From: Paracoccus limosus
Lineage (GTDB): Bacteria; Pseudomonadota; Alphaproteobacteria; Rhodobacterales; Rhodobacteraceae
DNA: 64,000 nucleotides
Assembly (NCBI RefSeq): GCF_009711185.1
Contig: NZ_WMIF01000013.1
Location: forward strand, 37,853-101,852
Direction of reading: 5' to 3'
Positions 8,854-16,772 of this stretch are shown here, one piece after another. The notes under the pieces are model-generated. The model was not told the origin of the DNA and did no database searches. It saw nothing but the letters and a program-made list of their open reading frames with translations. Each line of letters opens with the position of its first letter. Position 1 is the first letter of the stretch. A program made the position numbers and the translations under genes.

Positions 8854-9336
8854 TCATTCAAGTTGTCCCAGTGACATCAGCAGCGCCACCTGCCGCGCGG
8901 TCTCGTCGCGGATGCAGCGGGCCTGCGCCAGCGCGCCGGATGTTTCGCCGGCGCTGTCCTGCATCTGGTGGCAAAGATCCTCGCGAAACTGGATCCAGCT
9001 GCGTTCGGCCTGCCGCAGCATCTCTTGCGGCTTGATGCCCTTTTTCCCTTGGGTGGCCAGCAGGGCGTCATAGGTCGAGCCCAGCTTGGCCTCCCATGCC
9101 TGATGCGAGGCGTCGAGGCAGTTCGCCATCGGGAAATCGGCATCATCGCCGGTATATTTCCTCTTGGCATAGGCCAGACAGGCATCCATGCCGATGCCCG
9201 CGCAATCGGCCCGCGCGCCCTGCGTCGGCGCCGCCGCAAGGCATTGGTCGATGCCGGCCGGATCAAAGCCCGAGGCATCGCCCGCCAGCGCCGGCCCTGC
9301 GGTCAGCGCGGCGATCAGGGCAAGGCGCGCGATCAT
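8854..9336 (-). CDS. Secreted LprI-type lysozyme inhibitor family protein (DUF1311), copy 1
   Basis: A 160-residue precursor with a signal peptide (about 1-18, MIARLALIAALTAGPALA). The mature domain has conserved cysteines and the core WEAKLGSTYDALLA ... RQAERSWIQFREDLC, typical of the LprI/DUF1311 family of periplasmic or lipoprotein lysozyme inhibitors. The start overlaps the end of the second LprI-type gene by 4 bp. Both follow the isovaleryl-CoA dehydrogenase gene. Inhibition of lysozyme is known for only a few family members and is not certain here. Confidence 0.75.
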   Translation of the reverse strand: MIARLALIAALTAGPALAGDASGFDPAGIDQCLAAAPTQGARADCAGIGMDACLAYAKRKYTGDDADFPMANCLDASHQAWEAKLGSTYDALLATQGKKGIKPQEMLRQAERSWIQFREDLCHQMQDSAGETSGALAQARCIRDETARQVALLMSLGQLE

Positions 9337-9848
9337 TGGTCATCCTCCAGCAGGTCGCGCAGGCGCAGGGCCTGCGTCCCGGTCAGTTCCATCAGACAGG
9401 CCGCCGCAGCCGGGCCGCCGCCGGTGCCGCCCTGAAACCGCGCCCCCTGAAAGGCGCAGCTGGCATCGCGAAAGGTGATCCAGTTGCGTTGCGAGGTTTT
9501 GAGCAAGGGCGCCGCCGGTGCCGCCGCCGAGCCCAGCGATTTCAGGTCGGCATCGGCCGCCTCGGCCTGTGTCATCGCCTTGCCATACCAGCCGTTCATC
9601 AGCCCGTCCCATTGCGCCGCCTCGGTGCTGAGACAGCTGACCATGCCGGCAGTGCTGTCGCCACCGGGCAGCTCCATGCATTTGGTCGAGGCCCCGCCGA
9701 TGCAGATATCGGCATCCGTGCCCTTGGCCTTGGACTGGTCAAGGCAGGCAGGCAGCAGCGTGTCGTCATAGCCCGGCGCCGTTTCGGCGAAAGCAGGCGC
9801 AGCAAGCCCGGAGCCGGCCAGCGCGAGGGTGATCAAAAATCGATTCAT
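9333..9848 (-). CDS. Secreted LprI-type lysozyme inhibitor family protein (DUF1311), copy 2
   Basis: A 171-residue precursor with a signal peptide (about 1-21, ending AAPAFA). The mature domain is a diverged paralog of the downstream gene: paired cysteines, AAQWDGLMNGWYGKAM, and KTSQRNWITFRDASCAF in place of RQAERSWIQFREDLC. Its ATG overlaps the stop of the isovaleryl-CoA dehydrogenase gene (ATGA), so the two are translationally coupled. Such coupling of a periplasmic inhibitor-type protein to an amino acid catabolic enzyme is unusual. It could have another envelope role. Confidence 0.72.
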   Translation of the reverse strand: MNRFLITLALAGSGLAAPAFAETAPGYDDTLLPACLDQSKAKGTDADICIGGASTKCMELPGGDSTAGMVSCLSTEAAQWDGLMNGWYGKAMTQAEAADADLKSLGSAAAPAAPLLKTSQRNWITFRDASCAFQGARFQGGTGGGPAAAACLMELTGTQALRLRDLLEDDQ

Positions 9849-11008
9849 CAGGCAATCTCCATCAGTTGACGCCCGATCAGCATACGCCGGATTTCAGAAG
9901 TTCCTGCCCCGATCTCCATCAATTTGGCGTCACGGAACAACCGGCTGACGACCGAATCGGCCAGAAAGCCCGCGCCCCCCAGCGCCTGCACGGACTGATG
10001 CGCCTGCACCATCGCCTGTTCGCTGGCATAAAGCACCGCGCCCGCCGCATCCTGCCGCGTCACCCGACCGGCATCGCAGGCGCGCGCCACCTCATAGACA
10101 TAGGCGCGGGCGGTGTTCAGCGCGACATACATGTCGGCGATCTTGCCCTGCATCAGCTGGAACGAGCCGATGGGCTGGCCGAACTGGTGACGGTCGCGCA
10201 GATAGGGCAGCACCTCGTCCAGACAGGCGGCCATGATGCCGGTGCCGATGCCCGACAGGACCACGCGTTCGTAATCCAAGCCCGACATCAGCACGCGCAC
10301 GCCTGCGCCCTCGGTGACCAGCACATTCTGCACCGGCACCTCGCAATCGTCAAAGATCAGCTCACCCGTGTTCGAGCCGCGCATGCCGAGCTTGTCGAAA
10401 TGCGGCCCGGTCGAGAAGCCCTGCATGCCGCGCTCGATAATAAAGGCGGTGATGCCGCGGCTGCCGGCCTGCGGGTCGGTCTTGGCATAGACGACCAGCG
10501 TGTCGGCATCGGGGGCGTTGGTGATCCAGTATTTGCGGCCGTTCAGCACATAGATATCGCCGCGCCGCTCGGCCCGCAGCGTCATCGCGACGACATCGCT
10601 GCCCGCCCCGGTCTCGGACATGGCCAGCGCCCCGACGGCCTTGCCGCTGCACAGATCGGGCAGATAGCGCCGCCGTTGTGCCGCGCTGCCGTTCAGCCGG
10701 ATCTGGTTCACGCAAAGGTTGGAATGCGCGCCATAGGACAGGCCGACCGAGGCCGAGGTGAGGGCGATTTCCTCGGTCGCGACCACATGCGCCAGATAGC
10801 CCATGCCGGCGCCGCCGAACGCTTCGGGAACGGTGATGCCTAGCAGGCCAAGATCGCCCATCTCGGGCCAGAGCTCATTGGGAAAGGCATTCTCGCGGTC
10901 GATGCGCGCGGCCAGCGGCTTGACCCGGTCCTGCGCCCAGCGATGCACCATGTCGCGCAGCGCGTTCACATCCTCGCCAAGGTCGAAGCGCATCCCGGTG
11001 GTGAACAT
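9848..11008 (-). CDS. ivd: Isovaleryl-CoA dehydrogenase
   Basis: A 386-residue acyl-CoA dehydrogenase that oxidises isovaleryl-CoA to 3-methylcrotonyl-CoA and passes electrons to ETF. The N-terminal helical domain, the FAD/substrate middle domain ([31 protein letters not shown]) and the C-terminal domain are all present. The catalytic base is Glu247 in [10 protein letters not shown]. Its position on the loop, rather than nearer the C-terminus as in most acyl-CoA dehydrogenases, is the hallmark of isovaleryl-CoA dehydrogenases. A TGAAC palindrome lies 17 bp upstream of the start. It is cotranscribed with the two LprI-type genes and feeds the carboxylase encoded further along. Confidence 0.94.
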   Translation of the reverse strand: MFTTGMRFDLGEDVNALRDMVHRWAQDRVKPLAARIDRENAFPNELWPEMGDLGLLGITVPEAFGGAGMGYLAHVVATEEIALTSASVGLSYGAHSNLCVNQIRLNGSAAQRRRYLPDLCSGKAVGALAMSETGAGSDVVAMTLRAERRGDIYVLNGRKYWITNAPDADTLVVYAKTDPQAGSRGITAFIIERGMQGFSTGPHFDKLGMRGSNTGELIFDDCEVPVQNVLVTEGAGVRVLMSGLDYERVVLSGIGTGIMAACLDEVLPYLRDRHQFGQPIGSFQLMQGKIADMYVALNTARAYVYEVARACDAGRVTRQDAAGAVLYASEQAMVQAHQSVQALGGAGFLADSVVSRLFRDAKLMEIGAGTSEIRRMLIGRQLMEIA

Positions 11009-11024
11009 CCGGCTTCTCCTTTAT

Positions 11025-11038
11025 TGAACGAGTGTTCA
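11025..11038. promoter_or_regulatory. TetR-like operator candidate upstream of ivd
   Basis: TGAAC-GAGT-GTTCA is a 14-bp inverted repeat with 5-bp perfect arms in an AT-rich patch just before the ivd start. Its form resembles operators of TetR-type regulators of acyl-CoA metabolism. No regulator gene lies next to it, so the bound factor is unknown. Confidence 0.45.
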
Positions 11039-11141
11039 TTTAATCCGGTTATGCCAGCCGGGGGCGGGGCGCGTCAAGCCCCGCTTCGTTGACAAGGTTG
11101 CGGGGCCGCGCCATTGCTGCGGCAGTTTCCAAGGATGGCCG

Positions 11142-11705
11142 ATGCCCCCCGATCCTGATCCCGCACCCAACCCCGCCCGCCTGCTGATCCTGCGCCATGC
11201 GCCGCTGGCGCAGCCGGGGCTGGCCGGACGGCGCGACGTGGCCGCCGATTGCAGCGATGCGGCGGCGCTGGCGCGGGCGGCGCTTTGGCTGGGCGGGGCC
11301 GCGCAGGTCTGGGCCAGCCCCGCGCTGCGCTGCCGGCAGACCTGCGCCGCCATGGGCCTGCAAGCCGACTATCGCCCGGCCCTGTGGGAGCAGGACTTCG
11401 GCGCATGGGAAGAGCCGGGCGCCACCCTGCCCGACCTTGGCCCGCGACCACCCGAGGCGCTCGCCCGCCACCGCCCGCCGGGGGGCGAAAGCTTTCTGGA
11501 CATGGCCGCGCGCGTGCAGCCGTTGTTGCAGGCGGCGCAGGGCGTCACAGCCATTGTCGCCCATGCCGGCACCGCCCGCGCCGCGCTGGCGCTGGTCGTC
11601 GGGCCGGCGGCGCTGTCCTTTGCCATCGCACCGCTGTCGCTGACCATCCTGACCCGCCATGCCGGCATCTGGGCGGTCGAGGCCGTCAATCGGAGCGTAT
11701 CATGA
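11142..11705 (+). CDS. Histidine phosphatase family protein, CobC-like
   Basis: A 187-residue phosphoglycerate-mutase-fold phosphatase. LILRHAPLAQPG (about 14-25) carries the phosphohistidine in the RH motif. SPALRCRQT follows, WEQDFGAWEE is the CobC-type acidic loop, PPGGESFLD is present, and AHAGTARA holds the second histidine. It overlaps cobD by 4 bp, which supports a role in the lower-ligand part of cobalamin assembly (alpha-ribazole phosphate dephosphorylation). Without that neighbour it would be a generic phosphatase. No cobalamin riboswitch was recognised in the 103 bp between the TGAAC palindrome and the start. Confidence 0.8.
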   Translation: MPPDPDPAPNPARLLILRHAPLAQPGLAGRRDVAADCSDAAALARAALWLGGAAQVWASPALRCRQTCAAMGLQADYRPALWEQDFGAWEEPGATLPDLGPRPPEALARHRPPGGESFLDMAARVQPLLQAAQGVTAIVAHAGTARAALALVVGPAALSFAIAPLSLTILTRHAGIWAVEAVNRSVS

Positions 11706-12655
11706 TCTTGTCGCAGGCGACGCTGACCGTGGCGCTGGTGGCGCTGGCAGTGGATGCGGTCCTGGGCTGGCCGGGTTGGCTTTATCGCCGCATCGGCCAT
11801 CCGGTGACATGGATCGGCGGGCTGATCGCGGCTCTGGACCGGCGCTGGAACCGGGGCGGGCACCGCATCCTGCGCGGGGCGCTGGCGGTGCTGGTGGTGG
11901 TGCTGGCGGCGGTGCTGCCGGCGCTGGCGCTGAGCTGCTGGCTGATGCCGCTGGATGGCGGGCCAGTGATTCTTGGGGTGCTGGCATGGCCGCTGGTCGC
12001 GACGCGCTCGCTGCACGACCATGTTGCCGCCGTCGCCCTGCCGCTGGCAGCCGGGGATGTTGCGGCGGCCCGGCGGGCGGTGGCGATGATCGTCGGCCGC
12101 GACCTGACCGACGATCCCGCCCCCATCGCCCGCGCCGCGCTGGAAAGTCTGGCCGAGAACACCTCGGACGGGGTGGTGGCGCCGGTGCTATGGGCGGCCA
12201 TCGCCGGCTTGCCCGGCATCGCCGCCTATAAGGCGATCAATACGCTTGATTCGATGATCGGCCATATGAGCCCGCGCCATGCCTTGTTCGGGCGCGTCGC
12301 GGCGCGGCTGGACGATCTGGTGAACCTGCCCGCCTCGCGGTTGACGGCGGCGCTGTTTCTGCTGGCGGCGCCGCCCGACCGGGGCCGGGCGCTCGGCGTG
12401 GTCTGGCGCGATGCCGGTCGGCATCGGTCGCCCAATGCCGGCTGGCCCGAGGCCGCCATGGCCGGCGCGCTGAAGGTGCGGCTGTCGGGGCCGCGCAGCT
12501 ATCATGGCGTGCAAAGCAATGAGCCCTGGCTGAATGCCGATGGCCGCGACCCCGATGCCCGCGCGCTGCGGCTGGGGCTGCGGCTATATGTCCGCGCCAT
12601 GCTGATGTTGGGGCTGTTTCTGGCGGCGCTGCTGTGGGTGCCGGCGCGGTTCTAG
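11702..12655 (+). CDS. cobD: Adenosylcobinamide-phosphate synthase CobD/CbiB
   Basis: A 317-residue multi-pass membrane protein of the CobD/CbiB family, which attaches the aminopropanol phosphate linker to adenosylcobyric acid. Recognised segments are AVDAVLGWP at the N-terminus, IGHPVTWIGGLI, ESLAENTSDGVVAP with the conserved acidic residues, YKAINTLDSMIGH, RLDDLVNLPASRLTA and HRSPNAGWPEAAMAGAL. Hydrophobic segments lie near both ends. The start at 11702 overlaps the CobC-like gene (ATGA). The stop overlaps that of convergent hemC through a shared CTAG. No other cob genes are in the window. Confidence 0.93.
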   Translation: MILSQATLTVALVALAVDAVLGWPGWLYRRIGHPVTWIGGLIAALDRRWNRGGHRILRGALAVLVVVLAAVLPALALSCWLMPLDGGPVILGVLAWPLVATRSLHDHVAAVALPLAAGDVAAARRAVAMIVGRDLTDDPAPIARAALESLAENTSDGVVAPVLWAAIAGLPGIAAYKAINTLDSMIGHMSPRHALFGRVAARLDDLVNLPASRLTAALFLLAAPPDRGRALGVVWRDAGRHRSPNAGWPEAAMAGALKVRLSGPRSYHGVQSNEPWLNADGRDPDARALRLGLRLYVRAMLMLGLFLAALLWVPARF

Positions 12656-13587
12656 GCGAAGAAATCCGCCGGCGCCCGGCCGCGCAGCTCATTGGCAAGG
12701 TCCAGACCCATGGCCGCACCGTCGCGGGCCAGCCCTTCGCGGAGGCTGGCGATGACCTCGCTGCCATCCGGGCGCAGGATTTCACCGCGCAGGATCAGCC
12801 GGTCACCCTGCAGCAGCGCAAGCCCCGCGATCGGCGTCTGGCACGAGCCGTCCAGCCGCGCCAGAAAGGCACGCTCGGCCACAACCCGCAGCCCGCTTTC
12901 GGAATCGGCGATCGGCGCCAGCAGCGCGGCGGCACTGGCATCCTCCGCGCGCCGCTCGACGCCGATGCAGCCCTGCGCCACGGCTGGCAGCATCTCGTCG
13001 GGGGAAATCGCCTGACGCACGATCTGCGACATACCCAGCCGCGACAAGCCCGCCATGGCAAGGAACGTGGCAACTGCGACGCCTTCTTCCAGTTTTTTCA
13101 GGCGGGTCTGGACGTTTCCTCGAAACTCGACCAGGTGCAGATCGGGGCGGCGTGCGGCCAGCTGCGCCCGGCGCCGCAAGCTTGAGGAACCGACGACAGC
13201 GCCTTGGGGCAGCTCGGAAATTCCGGCGTAAAGCGTCGAGACGAAAGCATCGCGCACGTCTTCGCGCGGCAGGTAGCAGTCGATCACCAGCCCCTCGGGC
13301 TGCAGCGTCGGCATGTCCTTCATCGAATGCACGGCGATGTCGATGTCGCCGGCCAGCAGCGCATCCTCGATCTCGCGGGTGAACAGGCCCTTGCCGCCGA
13401 TATCCTTCAGCGCGCGGTCCAGCACACGGTCGCCGGTGGTCTTGATGACCACGATCTGGAACGCGGCCTCGGGCAGGCCATGCGCCGCCATCAGCCGGTC
13501 GCGGGTTTCATGGGCCTGCGCCAGCGCCAGCGCCGAGCCGCGCGTGCCGATGCGAAGGGGGTTCTGGGGATCGGGCATCTGGGTCAT
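12652..13587 (-). CDS. hemC: Hydroxymethylbilane synthase
   Basis: A 311-residue porphobilinogen deaminase that joins four porphobilinogens into the linear tetrapyrrole. RIGTRGSALALAQA opens the protein, HSMKDMP holds the catalytic Asp91, GSSSLRRRAQL binds substrate, and GSCQTPIAG carries Cys249, the dipyrromethane cofactor attachment site. ATG 13587 gives the family length. A second in-frame ATG at 13578 is also possible. The frame is open further upstream but is not family-like. The gene is divergent from hemE, so two successive steps of haem synthesis share a 76-bp intergenic region. Confidence 0.95.
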   Translation of the reverse strand: MTQMPDPQNPLRIGTRGSALALAQAHETRDRLMAAHGLPEAAFQIVVIKTTGDRVLDRALKDIGGKGLFTREIEDALLAGDIDIAVHSMKDMPTLQPEGLVIDCYLPREDVRDAFVSTLYAGISELPQGAVVGSSSLRRRAQLAARRPDLHLVEFRGNVQTRLKKLEEGVAVATFLAMAGLSRLGMSQIVRQAISPDEMLPAVAQGCIGVERRAEDASAAALLAPIADSESGLRVVAERAFLARLDGSCQTPIAGLALLQGDRLILRGEILRPDGSEVIASLREGLARDGAAMGLDLANELRGRAPADFFA

Positions 13588-13663
13588 GCGCAAGGGCTTA
13601 GCGCTCCCTCGCGCCCTTGACAACGGGGACTGGCAGGCCATGAAGGGGGCCAAGAGGTGAGCC

Positions 13664-14692
13664 ATGTCCGAAAAAACCATCCTGCGCGCCCTGAAGGGCG
13701 AGCGTTTGCCCGTTCCGCCCGTGTGGATGATGCGCCAGGCCGGGCGCTACCTGCCCGAATATCGCGCCACCCGCGCGCAGGCCGGCGACTTTCTGTCGCT
13801 GTGCTATACGCCCGATCTGGCGGCCGAGGTGACCCTGCAGCCGATCCGGCGCTATGGATTCGACGCCGCGATCCTGTTTGCCGATATCCTGCTGCTGCCG
13901 CAGGCGCTGGGGGCGGATCTGTGGTTCGTGACCGGCGAAGGCCCGCGCCTGTCGACCATCACCGATGCCGCAGGCGTGGCCGCGCTGAAGCCGGTCGCGG
14001 CGATCCACGAGACGCTGGCCCCGGTCTATGAGACGGTGCGCATTCTTGCCCGCGAATTGCCGCGCGAAACCACGCTGATCGGCTTTGCCGGCGCGCCTTG
14101 GACCGTGGCGACCTATATGGTCGCCGGGCGCGGCACGCCCGATCAAGGCCCGGCCCATGCCTTCAAGGACGCCGACCGCGCTGCGTTCAGCGCACTGATC
14201 GACCGCATCACCGAGGGCACGATCGAATATCTCTCGGCCCAGATCGAGGCCGGGGCCGAGGTGGTCAAGCTGTTCGACAGCTGGGCCGGCTCGCTGAAGG
14301 GCGCGGATTTCGACGATTTCGCGGTCGCGCCGGCGCAGCGGATCATCGCCGCGCTGAAGGCGCGCCACCCCGGCATCCCGGTCATCGCCTTCCCGCGCGA
14401 GGCCGGGCCGCGCTATTCGGGCTTTGCCCGTGCGACCGGGGCCGACGCCGTGGCTCTGGACAATTCGGTCAGCGCTGACTGGGCGGCGGCCGAGGTGCAA
14501 AAGGACGGCTGCGTGCAGGGCAATCTGGACCCACGCCTGATGGTCAGCGGCGGCGCCGAGCTGGTGGCCGAGACGCGGCGGATCGTGCAGGCCTTTGCCG
14601 GCGGGCCGCATATCTTCAACCTTGGCCATGGCATCACCCCCGATGCCGATCCCGACAATGTCAGCCGCATGATCGAGGCTATCCGCGGATAA
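13664..14692 (+). CDS. hemE: Uroporphyrinogen decarboxylase
   Basis: A 342-residue TIM-barrel enzyme converting uroporphyrinogen III to coproporphyrinogen [19 protein letters not shown] is the diagnostic N-terminal motif with the substrate-binding arginines. [14 protein letters not shown] and the C-terminal [13 protein letters not shown] are also family signatures. A TTGACA hexamer at 13617-13622 lies in the short hemC-hemE gap, but no convincing -10 follows at 17 bp. A transporter gene begins 4 bp after the stop. Confidence 0.95.
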   Translation: MSEKTILRALKGERLPVPPVWMMRQAGRYLPEYRATRAQAGDFLSLCYTPDLAAEVTLQPIRRYGFDAAILFADILLLPQALGADLWFVTGEGPRLSTITDAAGVAALKPVAAIHETLAPVYETVRILARELPRETTLIGFAGAPWTVATYMVAGRGTPDQGPAHAFKDADRAAFSALIDRITEGTIEYLSAQIEAGAEVVKLFDSWAGSLKGADFDDFAVAPAQRIIAALKARHPGIPVIAFPREAGPRYSGFARATGADAVALDNSVSADWAAAEVQKDGCVQGNLDPRLMVSGGAELVAETRRIVQAFAGGPHIFNLGHGITPDADPDNVSRMIEAIRG

Positions 14693-14696
14693 GGCC

Positions 14697-15572
14697 ATGT
14701 GGATTCTTGCTACGCTGATCGCCGCCGCCGCGCAGACGGGGCGCAATGCCGCGCAACGCGGGCTGACGGCCGAGGTCGGCACGCTGGGCGCCACCGCCGT
14801 GCGCTTCCTGTTCGGCCTGCCCTTTGCGGCGCTGTTCCTGCTGGTCTGGGGCAGCTTCGCCGCGCTGCCGCTGCCCGACGCGCGCGTGCTGGGCTGGGCG
14901 GCGCTGGGGGCGCTGGCGCAGATCGGCGCGACCGGGCTGATGCTGGTGACGATGCAGCGGCGCGGCTTTGGTGTCACCACGGCGCTGATCAAGACCGAGC
15001 CGGTGACGCTGGCCATCATCGGCGCGCTGCTTCTGGCCGAGCCGCTGGGCCCGGCGCGGATGCTGGCCATTGCCGTTGCGACGGCGGGCGTTCTGGTGAT
15101 GTCGGGCACCGACTGGCGGCAGGGCGACTGGCGCGCGGCCGGGCTGGGGGTGCTGTCGGGCGGGCTGTTCGGCCTGTCGGCCATCGGCTTTCGCGGCGCG
15201 CTGCTGGCGCTGGAAAGCGGCGGCTATGTCACCCGCTCGGCCGTGGTGCTGGCGTTAAGCCTTGCGCTGCAATCGGCGCTGATGCTGGTCTGGCTGGGGC
15301 TCGCCGACCGCCCGGCGCTGGCCGGGGTCGCCCGGCATTGGCGCGGATCGCTGCGGGCCGGGGCGCTGGGGGCCTTGGCCTCGCTTTTCTGGTTTATGGG
15401 CTTTGCGCTGACTTCGGCCGCGAATGTCCGCACGCTGGCGCTGGTCGAGGTGGTGATGGCGCAGCTGGTCTCGGGGCGGATGTTTCGCGAAACCACGCCG
15501 CCGCGCCAGATGCTGGGCATGGCGCTGATCGTGCTGGGCGTGGCCGTGCTGATCGCGGTCAGTGCCCGCTGA
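14697..15572 (+). CDS. EamA/DMT family membrane transporter
   Basis: A 291-residue inner-membrane protein with about ten hydrophobic segments in two EamA-like repeats (about 1-137 and 148-288), the usual plan of the drug/metabolite transporter superfamily. It starts 4 bp after hemE and is probably read through from it. Its 3' end overlaps the convergent LysE gene by 14 bp. The substrate cannot be predicted. An amino acid or metabolite exporter is common for the family. A link to haem intermediates rests on position alone. Confidence 0.82.
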   Translation: MWILATLIAAAAQTGRNAAQRGLTAEVGTLGATAVRFLFGLPFAALFLLVWGSFAALPLPDARVLGWAALGALAQIGATGLMLVTMQRRGFGVTTALIKTEPVTLAIIGALLLAEPLGPARMLAIAVATAGVLVMSGTDWRQGDWRAAGLGVLSGGLFGLSAIGFRGALLALESGGYVTRSAVVLALSLALQSALMLVWLGLADRPALAGVARHWRGSLRAGALGALASLFWFMGFALTSAANVRTLALVEVVMAQLVSGRMFRETTPPRQMLGMALIVLGVAVLIAVSAR

Positions 15573-16152
15573 GCACCGGCAGCATCGAGGCGACCAGCAG
15601 CACCGCCATCGTCCGGTTGAACAGCCGCAGCCGCGCCGGATCCTGCAGGGCGCCGCGCAAGCCCTGCCCCATCGCCGCCCAGATCGCGACGCTGGGCAGG
15701 TTCACTGCCACAAAGACCAGCGCCACCATCAGCGTGCCGCCCGCGCCGCCGGAATAGGCCGAAAGCGCGCCCAGCCCCATCATCCACGCTTTGGGATTGA
15801 CCCATTGAAAGGCGCAGGCGGCCAGAAACCGCATCGGCCGGCCCGTGGCGCCGGCTGTGCTTTCAGGCGCGGCTGCATGGGCGATCTTCCATGCCAGCCA
15901 CAGCATATAGCCAAGGCTCAGCGCCTTCATCGCCAAGGCAAGGCCTGGCGCGGCATCAAGGATTCGCCCGACGCCAAGGCCCAGCACCAGCACCATGACC
16001 CCGAACCCCAGCGCCACGCCCAGCATATGCGGCAAGGTGCGGCGCAGCCCGAAATTGGCGCCCGATGCCATCAGCATCAGGTTGTTGGGCCCCGGCGTGA
16101 CCGAGGTGACAAAGGCAAACGCCATGAGCGCCAAAAGAACCTGTTGCGACAT
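15559..16152 (-). CDS. LysE family amino acid exporter
   Basis: A 197-residue inner-membrane protein of the LysE/RhtB family with about six hydrophobic segments. The N-terminal signature SVTPGPNNLMLMASGANFGLR (split here: SVTPGPNN, then LMLMASGANFG) and FQWVNPKAWMM in the second half are diagnostic. ATG 16152 gives the normal length. The gene is divergent from an AsnC-type regulator with 67 bp between the starts. This is the usual arrangement for an exporter induced by the amino acid the regulator senses. Confidence 0.9.
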   Translation of the reverse strand: MSQQVLLALMAFAFVTSVTPGPNNLMLMASGANFGLRRTLPHMLGVALGFGVMVLVLGLGVGRILDAAPGLALAMKALSLGYMLWLAWKIAHAAAPESTAGATGRPMRFLAACAFQWVNPKAWMMGLGALSAYSGGAGGTLMVALVFVAVNLPSVAIWAAMGQGLRGALQDPARLRLFNRTMAVLLVASMLPVLSGH

Positions 16153-16219
16153 TGACCCGTCCCGTGTTTCCTGCGCAATCATATTGCCGGGCAGGCGCAA
16201 TTTCACGGCAGATGGCGGC

Positions 16220-16696
16220 ATGGAATCTGAATCTACACAACCTGATTTCATCACGGATCAGATCAGCGCGCGAATCTTGCGAATCCTGTCCCAACAGGGG
16301 CGGATCCCGAATCAACAGCTGGCGGCCATGGTCGGGCTGTCACCCTCGGCCTGCCTGCGCCGGGTGCAAGAGCTGGAGCGGCGCGGCGCCATTCTGGGCT
16401 ATCGCGCTGTCATCGCACCCTCGGCGCGGGCGGCGGGCTTTACCGCCTATGTCACCATCGGCCTGTCGCGCCATTCGAACGAGGCGCAGCGCGCCTTTGA
16501 ACGCGCCTGCATCGCCGCGCCGCAGGTGCGCGAATGCCACAACATCACCGGCGCCGTCGAATACCTGCTGCGGGTCGAGGTGCCGGATCTGGAAAGCTAT
16601 CGCCGCTTTCACACCGATGTGCTGGGCGCCTTTCCGCATATCTCGACCATCACCACGCATGTCGTGATGGATTCGGCCAAGGACGAGCGCGGCTGA
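16220..16696 (+). CDS. Lrp/AsnC family transcriptional regulator
   Basis: A 158-residue protein with an N-terminal helix-turn-helix (about 13-60: DQISARILRILSQQGRIPNQQLAAM, shown here as RILRILSQQGRIPNQQLA, then VGLSPSACLRRVQELE) and a C-terminal RAM/AsnC effector domain (about 75-150: TAYVTIGLS, ECHNITGAVEYLLRVEV). Lrp-type proteins bind amino acids and form octamers. ATG 16220 was chosen because the domain begins right after it. It is divergent from the LysE exporter, its likely target. Confidence 0.92.
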   Translation: MESESTQPDFITDQISARILRILSQQGRIPNQQLAAMVGLSPSACLRRVQELERRGAILGYRAVIAPSARAAGFTAYVTIGLSRHSNEAQRAFERACIAAPQVRECHNITGAVEYLLRVEVPDLESYRRFHTDVLGAFPHISTITTHVVMDSAKDERG

Positions 16697-16772
16697 TCGT
16701 GCCGGCGGCGATCGGGCCGGATCGGGCGCGAATGCGCTTTCGGACCGGCGCCGCGCGCGTTAGCAAGGCGGC

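Noticed and set aside
11039..11141. Possible cobalamin riboswitch before the CobC-like gene
   Set aside because: The gap is about 100 bp and no B12-box-like core or pairing stems were recognised.
13598..15184. A 528-codon minus-strand frame opposite hemE and the EamA gene
   Set aside because: Shadow frame in GC-rich DNA; hemE on the plus strand is unambiguous.
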